A stretch of DNA of 64,000 nucleotides from NCBI RefSeq assembly GCF_031157835.1, contig NZ_JAVIDR010000010.1, forward strand, positions 1 through 64,000, given 5' to 3'. This DNA is from Acinetobacter rudis. GTDB taxonomy: Bacteria > Pseudomonadota > Gammaproteobacteria > Pseudomonadales > Moraxellaceae. The translations under genes and the position numbers were made by a program. A model generated the notes under the pieces. It worked only from the letters and a program-made list of their open reading frames with translations. It had not been told where the DNA came from and did not search any database. The stretch's first letter is position 1; every line of letters starts with the position of its first letter. This document shows positions 6,882 to 15,433 of the stretch, piece by piece.

Positions 6882-8147
6882 ATGATAAATTTAAAAAGCT
6901 ATTTGTGCACTGCTATTGCAGCATGTTTGATTACTCAGTCAAGCTTTGCTGGAAATGAAAGTAGTGTTAATAATGCAGTTGAAAAAAGCTCGGTGAGTGT
7001 GGCCAGTACAACACCTCATTATCTGCAAAGACAACCCAAACGAGTGAGAGCTACTCCACCACCACGCGAAGGTTTGTATTTAGTGATGTTGGGAACTCGG
7101 GCTGGACCTTTTCCAAGCTTAAGAGCTGCTACATCAACAGCTTTGGTTGTGGATGGTCGAGTCTATGTGATTGATGCGGGCTCTGGTTTGGTACAGCGTT
7201 TCTATGAAAGTGGTTTGAATTTTGGTGATGTGCAAGGGATATTTATCACACATTTACATTCGGATCATGTCGATGACTTATATCCATTTGTTAACGTGAA
7301 TTTTCCAAATTGGAAGTATGGAAAACAGAAAATCGCACTCATTGGCCCAGATCGCGCTGATGCAAATGGTAAACTCGATAGTGATGCAGGTTTTGGACAC
7401 TTACCCAATACTAAATTAATTCATGCTGAAGATCCGACCCCAGGGATTAAAGAATTAATGCAGCATCATTTTGCAGCAAATGCTTATGATATGAATAACG
7501 CGATACATACAGTACGACGCTCAGATGATCACCCAAGAGATTTAACTGGAACAAATGGTCCGGGAATGCTAGATATTCAAGCATTACCTGCACCTAAAAA
7601 CTCCAGTCCAAGTAATATGTCTCCGAAGATGAAACCAATACAGGTTTATCAGGATGACTACGTTAAAGTGACAGCGGCATTAGCTCAACATCCTATGGTA
7701 TATCCAGCTTGGTCTTATCGATTTGATACGAAATATGGATCGGTTACATTTAGTGGTGATACTGCTCCAAATGATAATTTAATGCAATTGGGACGTAATA
7801 CGGATATTTTGATTAATGAAGTGATGGATATTAATGCAGCCCTAGCAGTTTTTGCAGGCACCGCAATTGAAAAAACCATGACTACACAAATCTTAGACGG
7901 CCATACAGCAATTACTTCTGGAGTAGACCCTCGTAGTCATAAGGCGACATTAGGTGTTGGGGCTTTTGCTGCTAAAATGGGAGCTAAAGGATTAGTACTT
8001 AACCATATTTGGCCAGATAACGAAAAAATCACGAGTGAATATTTACAGACTACAGCAGAGCGAGAGTTTAAAGGTCCTGTTCATGCAAGTGAGGATCTCG
8101 ATTTAATTAATATCTCTGAATTTCTTAAAAGTCGATCAGCAAAATAG
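6882..8147 (+). CDS. Secreted metallo-beta-lactamase-fold hydrolase
   Basis: A 421-residue protein with a signal peptide (AIAACLITQSSFAG) and an MBL core. GTRAGPFPSLRAATSTALVV leads to the zinc motif THLHSDHVDD (H124, H126, D128, H129); a later strand has SGDTAPND and the C-terminal half has LVLNHIWPD. The motif is the THxHxDH type that binds two metals. The layout resembles periplasmic arylsulfatase/phosphodiesterase-like MBL proteins rather than class B beta-lactamases, but the substrate cannot be told. AAGGA sits 8 bases before the ATG. An insertion between the first and second metal motifs (about residues 150-250) makes it longer than a minimal MBL enzyme. It precedes a porin gene, from which it is separated by a long hairpin. 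Confidence 0.75.
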   Translation: MINLKSYLCTAIAACLITQSSFAGNESSVNNAVEKSSVSVASTTPHYLQRQPKRVRATPPPREGLYLVMLGTRAGPFPSLRAATSTALVVDGRVYVIDAGSGLVQRFYESGLNFGDVQGIFITHLHSDHVDDLYPFVNVNFPNWKYGKQKIALIGPDRADANGKLDSDAGFGHLPNTKLIHAEDPTPGIKELMQHHFAANAYDMNNAIHTVRRSDDHPRDLTGTNGPGMLDIQALPAPKNSSPSNMSPKMKPIQVYQDDYVKVTAALAQHPMVYPAWSYRFDTKYGSVTFSGDTAPNDNLMQLGRNTDILINEVMDINAALAVFAGTAIEKTMTTQILDGHTAITSGVDPRSHKATLGVGAFAAKMGAKGLVLNHIWPDNEKITSEYLQTTAEREFKGPVHASEDLDLINISEFLKSRSAK

Positions 8148-8163
8148 ACTAAACAAAATAGTA

Positions 8164-8200
8164 TTTGAAAACTGAGGTATTTTTCATTTCAGTTTTCAAA
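8164..8200 (+). terminator. Long perfect hairpin after the MBL-fold gene
   Basis: TTTGAAAACTGA (8164-8175) and TCAGTTTTCAAA (8189-8200) form a perfect 12-bp stem with a 13-base loop, starting 16 bases past the stop codon. There is no strong U tract, so it may stabilise the mRNA end or act as a weak terminator. Confidence 0.5.
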
Positions 8201-8519
8201 ACTCAATATGAATAATGATTCTAATTTTAGAAGCATAATAATATGTTTTCTAATGGGTTTATGTATCTAATATTTATATTATGTTTTGAGTTTATTGTTA
8301 AATTAACATCTGATTTTAAAAAGCATATTTATAATATGAGAGTAAAGTTGGAAATTGTTGATTGGTAGGAAATGTTTTTATAATACTGGCTGTTATATTA
8401 ACTTGTTATTAAATTAAGTTATATATTTGGCATATTATAAGCACAGAATAATACTCAATATAGTAGGTGTTGGAAAGGATTATCCAACAAAATTAAAATT
8501 GGACTATATGGACATCAAA

Positions 8520-9674
8520 ATGTTAAAAAAAACATTTGTGATAGGCTTTTGCGCAATTGCTACATTAAACGTGAATAAAGCCTATGCTGAAGTTGAACTT
8601 GTGCATCAAGATAAAATTTTTTCTGACCAAGATAGCTTGTCGCTTAAGACGCGTGGGAGCATGAGATTACAAGCACTCAATTTTGATCAATATAATAAAA
8701 CCAATGAAAGTCAAAAATATCGTAGGGATGGTTATAGTGCAGCAAGCCGTATGTATTTTGATTTAGATTACAAATTTAATGAGAACACGCGCATATTTGC
8801 TGAATATCAAAATTATTTTAATCTACCTAAAATTTTTGATTGGGAGGGGCATTATGGAAAGAATGATGAAGATTTTACTACAATTCAAGCATATGGTGGG
8901 ATAGAGAACTCAAAATACGGTACATTGAAGTTTGGTAAAATGTACAGTATTTATCATGATGTTGTTGGGGTAAAAACAGATCTGTGGGATTACGATATGC
9001 TGGGCCAGGCACCTACATGGAGTCCTTTTTCATTCTTTGATGGTTCTTTAGTGTCAAGTAAAACACTACGTTATGAGAACAAAAATAAATATGTTGATCT
9101 TTATGCAGCCTATTTATTTGGAGATGAAACATCAAAAAATAATATGACCTATAAGCTAAAGTCTGGTGGTGAGCTAGCAGCAGATATTCATTTGAACAAA
9201 AAATTGTCCTTGGGTGTTTCTTATAAACATAATGAGGCACGTTTAAATGATTCAATAAATAGTCATGATTTGTCTCAAGATTTAATTGCTTCAGCTTTAT
9301 ATTATTTTGATGGGAAATGGATGTTAGGTGCTGGGGTAGGATGGTATAAGAATTTGCTGCCTAATAATTCCGCATTAAATCAGCAAACACCTGTAAATTT
9401 AGAGCAATATTTAGACACGGAAGCTTATGGTTTTGAGTACTATGCAGGCTATAGATTTAATGTGCAAAATCACGGTATACAATCAGTACAACCTTATGTA
9501 ATGGGTGATTATATTAAATACACTCATGGTGATGATTTTTCACGTAAAGATTATGGTGTAGGGGTAGCATTTCGTTTTAATTATGGTTTAGGTTTTGATT
9601 ATGAGAGATTATATACTCATGATAATAAATCAACACCAGATCTGCACTTATTTCGACTTCGCTATCAGTGGTAA
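8520..9674 (+). CDS. Outer-membrane porin
   Basis: A 384-residue beta-barrel protein read from ATG 8520, which directly begins a signal peptide (MLKKTFVIGFCAIATLNVNKAYA). An in-frame ATG four codons earlier (8508) and a TTG at 8427 are possible but would extend the peptide. The mature protein alternates aromatic and polar residues in short strands (SRMYFDLDYKFNENTRIFAEYQNYF, YGTLKFGKMYSIYHD) with a KFGKMYS-type strand typical of general porins, and ends LFRLRYQW with an aromatic C-terminal residue. It would allow diffusion of small solutes across the outer membrane. Substrate unknown. About 345 bp of AT-rich, gene-free DNA precede it; I see no clear operator there. Confidence 0.75.
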   Translation: MLKKTFVIGFCAIATLNVNKAYAEVELVHQDKIFSDQDSLSLKTRGSMRLQALNFDQYNKTNESQKYRRDGYSAASRMYFDLDYKFNENTRIFAEYQNYFNLPKIFDWEGHYGKNDEDFTTIQAYGGIENSKYGTLKFGKMYSIYHDVVGVKTDLWDYDMLGQAPTWSPFSFFDGSLVSSKTLRYENKNKYVDLYAAYLFGDETSKNNMTYKLKSGGELAADIHLNKKLSLGVSYKHNEARLNDSINSHDLSQDLIASALYYFDGKWMLGAGVGWYKNLLPNNSALNQQTPVNLEQYLDTEAYGFEYYAGYRFNVQNHGIQSVQPYVMGDYIKYTHGDDFSRKDYGVGVAFRFNYGLGFDYERLYTHDNKSTPDLHLFRLRYQW

Positions 9675-9779
9675 GCATAATTATGGCTAAATTTTCGCTA
9701 TACGGTTTAGCCATGTGAATTTAGAATATTTTGAAGATATCGAGTTCAATGAGGGAAGTATTAAAAAATTGAACTAAGA

Positions 9780-10388
9780 TTATGGTTTTTCAATCTGACG
9801 AAAAGTTAAATTAATCCGTGCTGAGTGAATACGTTTGCTCGGCGGTAAACGATGTAACCAATGTGTTTGTGTGGTACCTTTCATTAGTAATAGACTGCCA
9901 TGTGCTAAAACCAGCTCCACTTTTTCTTTGGTCTGTTTATGTTTGAATGCAAATTTTCTTTGAGCGCCTAAACTTAATGATGCAATAGCACCATTCTTTT
10001 TTAAATCGCTTTCTGCATCACTGTGCCATGCCATACCTTCATTGCCATCATGATATAAATTAAGTAAACATGAGTTATATGTTTCTCCTGTATGATGTTC
10101 GACTAATTTTTTTAATTCAATGAGTACTGGAGTCCAAGCTAAGGCATGTTTGGTTGTGTTTGAATAGGTGTATGAAAAAGGGAGATTGCCATACCAGGCG
10201 ACTTTACGTTTGGTTGTAATGTGTTTTCCATAAATAATGGCTTCATCATGTTGCCAGGCAATAGAATGAAATAAATTAGAAAAATAAATATTAGCCAATT
10301 CTAATGACAATATTTGACCATAATACAAGACATTCCCATCATAAGGTAAAAGATTAAGACCGAGATATTCTTGTTCAAATAGATCCAT
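9780..10388 (-). CDS. alkB: Alpha-ketoglutarate-dependent DNA dioxygenase AlkB
   Basis: A 202-residue AlkB: the iron ligands are H122 and D124 in WHSDAES and H179 in THWLHRLPPS. The 2-oxoglutarate-binding RINLTFR lies at 191-197, and LNLYHDGNEGMAWHSD and SLGAQRKFAFKHK are the family's core phrases. It removes methyl groups from 1-methyladenine and 3-methylcytosine by oxidative demethylation. It is the last gene of a four-gene operon and overlaps the preceding Ada-type zinc domain gene by 14 nt. Clustering with an Ada-type regulator/methyltransferase predicts induction by alkylation damage. The protein is a little shorter than E. coli AlkB (216 residues) but retains all key residues. Confidence 0.92.
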   Translation of the reverse strand: MDLFEQEYLGLNLLPYDGNVLYYGQILSLELANIYFSNLFHSIAWQHDEAIIYGKHITTKRKVAWYGNLPFSYTYSNTTKHALAWTPVLIELKKLVEHHTGETYNSCLLNLYHDGNEGMAWHSDAESDLKKNGAIASLSLGAQRKFAFKHKQTKEKVELVLAHGSLLLMKGTTQTHWLHRLPPSKRIHSARINLTFRQIEKP

Positions 10389-10620
10389 TTTTCCAATTCC
10401 TATAGGCGTGTCTCATACAATGTCCACAAGGTCGATATCCTAAACTCAGTGCTTCAGTTTCATTTTTAAAAAAAACTCTATTTTTACGCTTCATTCGTTT
10501 ACCTGAACTACAATGCAATAAACCGTAAATGCCTAAACGTTGATTGCCTGCAAACAATATCTTTCCTTGACGAAATAATAAACGAAATTCTTGATCCGTT
10601 AATATGTCATGTTCAATCAT
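10375..10620 (-). CDS. Stand-alone Ada-type metal-binding domain protein
   Basis: An 81-residue protein that resembles the N-terminal zinc domain of Ada: IYGLLHCSSGKRMKRKNRVFF, then TEALSLGYRPCGHCM. In Ada four cysteines bind zinc and the first of them accepts a methyl group from DNA phosphotriesters. Here HC (first Cys) and PCGHC (last two) are kept, while the second position of the FCRPSC motif reads SSG, so one ligand is missing or replaced. It probably binds DNA or metal in alkylation repair, but phosphotriester transfer is uncertain. It starts 2 nt after the stop of the upstream oxygenase gene and overlaps alkB. Confidence 0.75.
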   Translation of the reverse strand: MIEHDILTDQEFRLLFRQGKILFAGNQRLGIYGLLHCSSGKRMKRKNRVFFKNETEALSLGYRPCGHCMRHAYRNWKNGSI

Positions 10621-10622
10621 AT

Positions 10623-11354
10623 TCAGTTCACTGCATCATGAAAGATTATTCCTAAAGTATAACGTTCACCTTGATGTAAGGGGCTTACGCCATGCTTTAT
10701 ATTAATTCGGTAATATCCTCGGAGCCCTTTTTCAGGTTTAAATTGAGTGGTAAAAATAACCACATCACCTTTTTTGGGTTGCAGTACAGTTACTTTGGAT
10801 TGAGCTCGTGGAATTTGCTGAGTCAGGACAAATTCTCCACCTTGATAATCAGTGTTTACTTGATTTAAAAATACAACAAGTTGAATGGGGAAATAAACTT
10901 CACCATAAAGGTCTTGATGCAAGGTATTAAAGCCATTTTTATCGTATTTAAGAATGAGTGGAGTTGCTTTAAGTTGTCCTTTTTGATGGCATTGAAATAG
11001 AAAGTCTTGATGATTTTCAGGAAAAGTTGTTTCTATATTCAGCATATTAAACCATGCATTCGCAATAGGCATAAGATATGAATACATTTGCGTTCGTAGT
11101 TGGTGAATCATATGAGGCAAAGGATAGTTAAAGTATCTATACTCTCCTAATCCAAAGCGATAACGTTGCATATTCACGGTCTTACGATAAAGAGTAGGAT
11201 GATCATAATGGCTTTTTATCAGGTCACATTGTGATTCAGTTAATAGCTGCTCAAGTAGCATATAACCTTGTTGATGCATCATTTTGGTAATATTTTGCCA
11301 ATCAAGCTGTGCTAGTTTTTTTCTAAAGTACTGTTCTATTTCAGGGGGTTGCAT
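10623..11354 (-). CDS. 2OG-Fe(II) oxygenase of the alkylation-repair operon
   Basis: A 243-residue protein read from ATG 11354, which has GGAG nine bases upstream; a longer reading into the previous gene is rejected. It has a prolyl-hydroxylase-like double-stranded beta-helix: LHQDLYGE supplies the HxD ligands H146 and D148, the distal histidine is H221 in IKHGVSP, and R231 (RYTLGIIFHDA) would bind 2-oxoglutarate. VVFLNQVN...GGEFVL is the typical core strand. The substrate is unknown. It is clearly different from AlkB two genes away. It overlaps the Ada-like gene by 14 nt, so the four genes are almost certainly one transcript, and a role in nucleic acid or protein damage reversal is inferred from context. 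Confidence 0.78.
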   Translation of the reverse strand: MQPPEIEQYFRKKLAQLDWQNITKMMHQQGYMLLEQLLTESQCDLIKSHYDHPTLYRKTVNMQRYRFGLGEYRYFNYPLPHMIHQLRTQMYSYLMPIANAWFNMLNIETTFPENHQDFLFQCHQKGQLKATPLILKYDKNGFNTLHQDLYGEVYFPIQLVVFLNQVNTDYQGGEFVLTQQIPRAQSKVTVLQPKKGDVVIFTTQFKPEKGLRGYYRINIKHGVSPLHQGERYTLGIIFHDAVN

Positions 11355-12186
11355 GAGTTTTTGCTCCTTCCCAACCAATGATGGCTGTTTTTCGTGTTGC
11401 TCCCCACATATAACCACCAAAATGCCCAGATGACTGAATAACGCGATGACAAGGAATAAGGAAGGCTACAGGATTATGACCTATTGCTGTACCTACCGCA
11501 CGAGAGGCTTTGTTGTGCCCAATGTTCTTTGCAATTTCCCCATAGGTCGTTAATTCTCCCATAGGAATTTTGAGCAAGCTTTCCCAAACCTTGAGTTGAA
11601 ATTCAGTACCTTTGAGGTGCAACTTAATTTCTGCTAGATCACCATGATTTGATTGCAGGAGATGAATCGCTTTTTTTTGTAGCTCATCTTGATGTTGCAA
11701 AAATGTTGCTTTGGGGAATTTGAGTTGAAGTTGTGCAAATGCATCTGGCGTAGTTTCAGTGAAAGCCATATGGCAAATGCCTTTTGCTGTTGAAGCAATA
11801 ATGACAGAGCCAAAGGTGGTTTCTGCAAAACTATAATAAATTTGCAATGATTCACCCCCATTTTTGTATTCAGCGGGTGACATGCCCTCAATATGTATAA
11901 ATAGGTCATGTAAACGACTGGTACTTGAAAAACCAGTATTGAAGGTTGCTTCGAATATGCTGTTTTCTTTGTGACTTTTTAAAATAGACTTGGCGTGTTC
12001 CAAGCTAATATATTGTAGAAATTTTTTAGGGCTTATGCCGGCCCATTCTGTGAAGGTTCTTTGAAAATGAGCTTGGCTTAAATGAACGTGCTCTGCAACT
12101 TCAGATAAGCTGGGCTGTTGTTTGAAGTTTTGATTAATATACTCAATTGCTTTTGCAATCCGAATATAGTTCGTATCTTTTAACAT
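11341..12186 (-). CDS. ada: Ada-like AraC regulator fused to O6-methylguanine-DNA methyltransferase
   Basis: A 281-residue protein taken from ATG 12186; a GTG two codons earlier is possible. Residues 1-110 are an AraC-type double helix-turn-helix (AEHVHLSQAHFQRTF, then STSRLHDLFIHIEGMSPAEY). Residues about 115-275 are a methyltransferase with the active site IPCHRV (C246) and GTAIGHNPVAF and GGYMWGATRK flanks. The N-terminal Ada zinc domain is absent; a related module is encoded separately at 10375-10620. The enzyme repairs O6-methylguanine, and the AraC half presumably activates this operon. Without the classic phosphotriester sensor in cis, how damage is sensed is open. Confidence 0.88.
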   Translation of the reverse strand: MLKDTNYIRIAKAIEYINQNFKQQPSLSEVAEHVHLSQAHFQRTFTEWAGISPKKFLQYISLEHAKSILKSHKENSIFEATFNTGFSSTSRLHDLFIHIEGMSPAEYKNGGESLQIYYSFAETTFGSVIIASTAKGICHMAFTETTPDAFAQLQLKFPKATFLQHQDELQKKAIHLLQSNHGDLAEIKLHLKGTEFQLKVWESLLKIPMGELTTYGEIAKNIGHNKASRAVGTAIGHNPVAFLIPCHRVIQSSGHFGGYMWGATRKTAIIGWEGAKTHATP

Positions 12187-12406
12187 TATCACTCACTGAA
12201 ACTTTTTGACTAAAGTTAAACATTAACAAATAGCGCTAGGAAGCAAAATCCGATTCTTGCTATAAGTGTCAGGTGAGTAATTTGAAAATGGATATAGAAC
12301 TTTTGAAGGGTTCTATGGGGCGTTATAAAGGTAAGCGTTATAGTTCCAGAGATGATTAAAAAGATTGTAGTCGGTATAAAAATAGCAAATAGAGTGGGAT
12401 CACGAT

Positions 12407-12601
12407 TTATTCCTTAAACGTTTCATTTAAGGCCTGTTGAATTGCATCTACTCGTGTTTTACAAGCTTTATAAGCAGACATAGATTCTTCAACTATTTTC
12501 ATTAAATTATCAATATCTGGTTCATTTTGTGATTCGAGGAGCGCCGCATTTTTCTTGAGCACTTCATATCCCTCTTTAAAGCTCAGATCTGATTTAGTCA
12601 T
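12407..12601 (-). CDS. xseB: Exodeoxyribonuclease VII small subunit
   Basis: A 64-residue all-helical protein beginning MTKSDLSFKEGYEVLKKNA, with the XseB-type pattern LxFxEAxxxLExIVxxLE in diverged form (DIDNLMKIVEESMSAYKACKTRV). It is translationally coupled to xseA by an 8-nt overlap, which supports the assignment. The small subunit assembles with XseA into the exonuclease that degrades single-stranded DNA to oligonucleotides. Between its stop and the Ada-like gene start (12187-12406) there is no supported gene; a 23-codon frame at 12288-12359 and a 7-bp hairpin (ATAGAAC/GTTCTAT, 12294-12316) are noted only. Confidence 0.82.
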   Translation of the reverse strand: MTKSDLSFKEGYEVLKKNAALLESQNEPDIDNLMKIVEESMSAYKACKTRVDAIQQALNETFKE

Positions 12602-13856
12602 TTTTACTTACCTGTGTAATATGCGCATTGATAATACCATCTTGGATTTCAATCTGAATAGATTTATCCACGATTTGCTGCACAGAACGAATAGTCTTAC
12701 CTTGATTTCGTACAACAGCATAGCCTTTAGCCATGACTGTTTTTGGGTTTTGCAATAAGGTTTCTCGCATTAATGAGTCTAGAAGTGTGGTTGTATTTTT
12801 AACTTGAAGCTGGGCAAAGTACTGGGTTGTATTTTTGATTAAATTGATATTTTTATTTGATTCATTTAATTGGTTTTGGGCAAGCGTTTTGATGAGTTGA
12901 ATATGTTGCTCATTTTGCTTTTGATAGATTGTGATTTGATTTTGAGAAAAAAATTTGATGGTCTGTAAATATTCCAGCACTTGTTGTGAACGTTCGGAGA
13001 TTAAATTACGAATACCTGCAATGACTTTACTTGGAGTATCAAAAGATCGATGCGCGACTTCGTCTAATATTGTTTTATCTTTTTCATGACCAATACCAAC
13101 CCAGATTGGAACAGAACGTTTGCATAGTAAAGCAGCAAGATCATAGTCATTAAGATAAGCAAGATCATTTACAGCACCACCTCCACGTATAATGACAATG
13201 AGATCTGGAGCAATGTGGGTGGCTTTTGCCCACTGTCTGAGTGCATTTGCAAGAGATTCGCTAATACTTTTTGCGGCTGTATTGCCCTGAAAGGTTGCGG
13301 TGTGATAAGTAAATTGACATACATTCGATTTTGCCAATAAATCCGCATCTTTTCTAAAGTCACCTAGTCCAGCTGCATTTTCTGGAGCAATGACAAGAAT
13401 ATGATGCAGATCAAATGGAGTGGGAAGTAATCTGTTCTTATGTACCAATTCTTCTTGACTAAGACGAAGTAATATTTGCTGATAGCGTTTGGCAATATCA
13501 CCTAATGTATAACTTGAGTCGATGTCTTCAATATTTACAGAAAAACCGTATTGAGGGCTGAATACAGCTTTAATTTTGATCAGTACATTTAAATCGGTGG
13601 TAAGTTCAATACCGCTTTCTTTTTCAAATTTCAAAATCATTTTAGCCGCACTAGACTTCCAAATTGTCGCTTTACAGCTAGCAATTACTTTGTCTGTATC
13701 TTCATCTTTTTCTGCGAGCTCTAAATAATAGTGTCCAGATTTTATATTGAGATTACGAATTTCTGCTTTTACCCAGATTGCATCACTAAAAGTTTGTTTA
13801 ATGGTTTCTTGTACTATGGATAGGTATTCACTTAGGGAAAGTTGCAAATCAGACAT
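12594..13856 (-). CDS. xseA: Exodeoxyribonuclease VII large subunit
   Basis: A 420-residue XseA: an N-terminal OB-fold domain (SLSEYLSIVQETIKQTFSDAIWVKAEIRN and SGHYYLELAEKD), then the catalytic domain with LPTPFDLHHILVIAPENAAGLGDF, LIVIIRGGGAVNDLAYLNDYDLAALLCKRSVPIWVGIGHEKDKTILDEVAHRSFDTPSKV. The GGGxxxDL and GIGHExDxT motifs are diagnostic. A long helical segment follows, which forms the coiled-coil that carries XseB. It cleaves single-stranded DNA from both ends. Many family members have about 400-450 residues, so the length is normal. The promoter should lie in the 640-bp stretch upstream. Confidence 0.93.
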   Translation of the reverse strand: MSDLQLSLSEYLSIVQETIKQTFSDAIWVKAEIRNLNIKSGHYYLELAEKDEDTDKVIASCKATIWKSSAAKMILKFEKESGIELTTDLNVLIKIKAVFSPQYGFSVNIEDIDSSYTLGDIAKRYQQILLRLSQEELVHKNRLLPTPFDLHHILVIAPENAAGLGDFRKDADLLAKSNVCQFTYHTATFQGNTAAKSISESLANALRQWAKATHIAPDLIVIIRGGGAVNDLAYLNDYDLAALLCKRSVPIWVGIGHEKDKTILDEVAHRSFDTPSKVIAGIRNLISERSQQVLEYLQTIKFFSQNQITIYQKQNEQHIQLIKTLAQNQLNESNKNINLIKNTTQYFAQLQVKNTTTLLDSLMRETLLQNPKTVMAKGYAVVRNQGKTIRSVQQIVDKSIQIEIQDGIINAHITQVSKND

Positions 13857-14496
13857 ATTTCATTTGAAGTGTTTGAGTGGTTTAAATATTATATTTCACA
13901 ACAGGGAAAGGCAAATTTTGCTAGAAAGCAGATTGTGATGAAGACTAATCATCTATTTGAATGATAAGTTATTTGTTTTGAATTGCTGTATTTGATTAAA
14001 GTAATTTTAGCCCTTATTGCTGACAAAAGAAGTATCACGAGTTTGTGCAGCTTCACTTGTCAGTATGTTACTCAGTGTATAATTCATTTCTATATTAATA
14101 ACACTGAATAGTTAGCACTGTGAAACTTTTCTTTCAAACTTATAGATTATGATGGGGTTCTATAGATTGAACCCCCAAATATTTGAGTATTTTTGTGCCA
14201 AATTTGTTGGAGTCGATGGAAATTATTTTACAGATTAATTTTAGTAAAATAATTAATTTGTGAGATAGATCACTTATTAATACATTTGAATATATAATTT
14301 AGATTAGGTGTTTTGCTGATAAACAGTTAGTATGTTGGGCATTTAATGGGTTTTAGCCTGAGCATTTGCTTGTTGAAAATTGCCTGTGTGGTCGTGAGCT
14401 GGGGGTGAGTAAAATGAGTAAGGTTTGGGTGACTTAAAATAGACGGCTACGTAGCTAAGCTTTAAAATTATATAAATAACGGGTAGGTTCTAGACG
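13857..14496. other. 640-bp gene-free divergent region between xseA and cysQ
   Basis: No frame here looks coding. The region must carry the divergent promoters of xseAB and cysQ. It also holds a perfect GC-rich hairpin at 14153-14177 (listed separately) and an interrupted inverted repeat, CTGACAA/TTGTCAG, at about 14019-14065. At this length it could host a small RNA. Confidence 0.4.
14153..14177. repeat. Perfect hairpin in the xseA-cysQ intergenic region
   Basis: TGGGGTTC (14153-14160), loop TATAGATT, then GAACCCCCA (14169-14177). An 8-bp GC-rich stem in otherwise very AT-rich DNA, 320 bp from the next start codon. It could end a small RNA transcript, although the following bases (AATATTTGAGTATTTTT) give only an interrupted U tract. 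Confidence 0.45.
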
Positions 14497-15357
14497 ATGT
14501 TTATTACAACTCAAACTCCACAAGATGCGCAACTATTAGAAATTATGTCTATTTTACAAAAAGCCAGCCAGATGCTGTTGGACGAATATAGACATTATTG
14601 TGCAGGTAAAGCGTTTGATGTAGAAAGTAAATATGATCAATCTCCAGTCACTCAAGCAGATTTAAAAGTTAATGAATATATATTGCAGCAACTTGCAGTA
14701 TTTAGTCCGGATATCCCTGTTTTATCTGAGGAAAATGATCACTCTGACAGACAGCAGTGGGATAGTTGTTGGATGCTAGATCCTTTAGATGGTACGAAAG
14801 AGTTTTTACATCAACGTGATGAATTTACGATTAATTTAAGTCTTATTCAAAATCATCAAACCATATTTTCTGCTATTGCAGTGCCTTGTGAACAACTCCT
14901 TTACCTTGGTTATTTAACTGAATTGCCTTATCGCTATTCTATTACTACAGGGCATTGGGAACGTTATTGTAAATATAAAGACATTGAAGAAGATGCTGTA
15001 CAAATTGGTTTAAGTCATCGTAGTAAGAATCCAAAGTATCAACAGTATATTGAGTATATTGAGCAAGAGATCCCCGTTATTCGCCGTGAGGCAGGGAGTG
15101 CATACAAGTTCTGTATGATGCTTGAAGGTGAAATTGATATTTATCCACGGTTTCATCCAACTTCGGAATGGGATACTAGTGCAGGTCAAGGGTTGCTCGA
15201 AAGCATTGGTGGTGGGTTAGTGAGCCTACGGGCTGTTCCCTTTACCTATAATCAGCGTAGTACTGTATTAAATGAAGGGTTTATTGCTTTTCGTAATGAG
15301 AATAACCAAAAGATTGCGCTGGATGCCTTGCAGAGTGTACTTGAGAAAAGTGATTGA
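14497..15357 (+). CDS. cysQ: 3'(2'),5'-bisphosphate nucleotidase CysQ-like (inositol monophosphatase family)
   Basis: A 286-residue member of the Li-sensitive phosphatase superfamily: SPVTQADLKVNEYI, then PVLSEEND with the first acidic metal ligand and WMLDPLDGTKEFL, the DPLDGT metal motif followed by KEF as in CysQ. The later motif EWDTSAGQGLLESIGG matches the W-DxAAGxxLxxxAGG motif of the family. CysQ removes the 3'-phosphate from PAP made in sulfate assimilation. The KEF after the DPLDGT motif favours CysQ over inositol monophosphatase. It stands alone, convergent with the oleate hydratase gene. Confidence 0.88.
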   Translation: MFITTQTPQDAQLLEIMSILQKASQMLLDEYRHYCAGKAFDVESKYDQSPVTQADLKVNEYILQQLAVFSPDIPVLSEENDHSDRQQWDSCWMLDPLDGTKEFLHQRDEFTINLSLIQNHQTIFSAIAVPCEQLLYLGYLTELPYRYSITTGHWERYCKYKDIEEDAVQIGLSHRSKNPKYQQYIEYIEQEIPVIRREAGSAYKFCMMLEGEIDIYPRFHPTSEWDTSAGQGLLESIGGGLVSLRAVPFTYNQRSTVLNEGFIAFRNENNQKIALDALQSVLEKSD

Positions 15358-15389
15358 AATTTCGATCAATTCTAAAAATTGAGATTGGT

Positions 15390-15417
15390 GGCGTAGCCTA
15401 AATATCAAAGCTACGCC
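15390..15417. terminator. Hairpin between convergent cysQ and ohyA
   Basis: GGCGTAGC (15390-15397) and GCTACGCC (15410-15417) form a perfect 8-bp stem between the convergent stops. There is no U tract on either side, so it may block RNA decay or act as a weak terminator in both directions. Confidence 0.45.
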
Positions 15418-15433
15418 GCCGAACGGGTTATGT

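Noticed and set aside
9013..9255. Minus-strand open frame inside the porin gene
   Set aside because: Antisense shadow of a well-supported beta-barrel gene, with no ribosome binding site.
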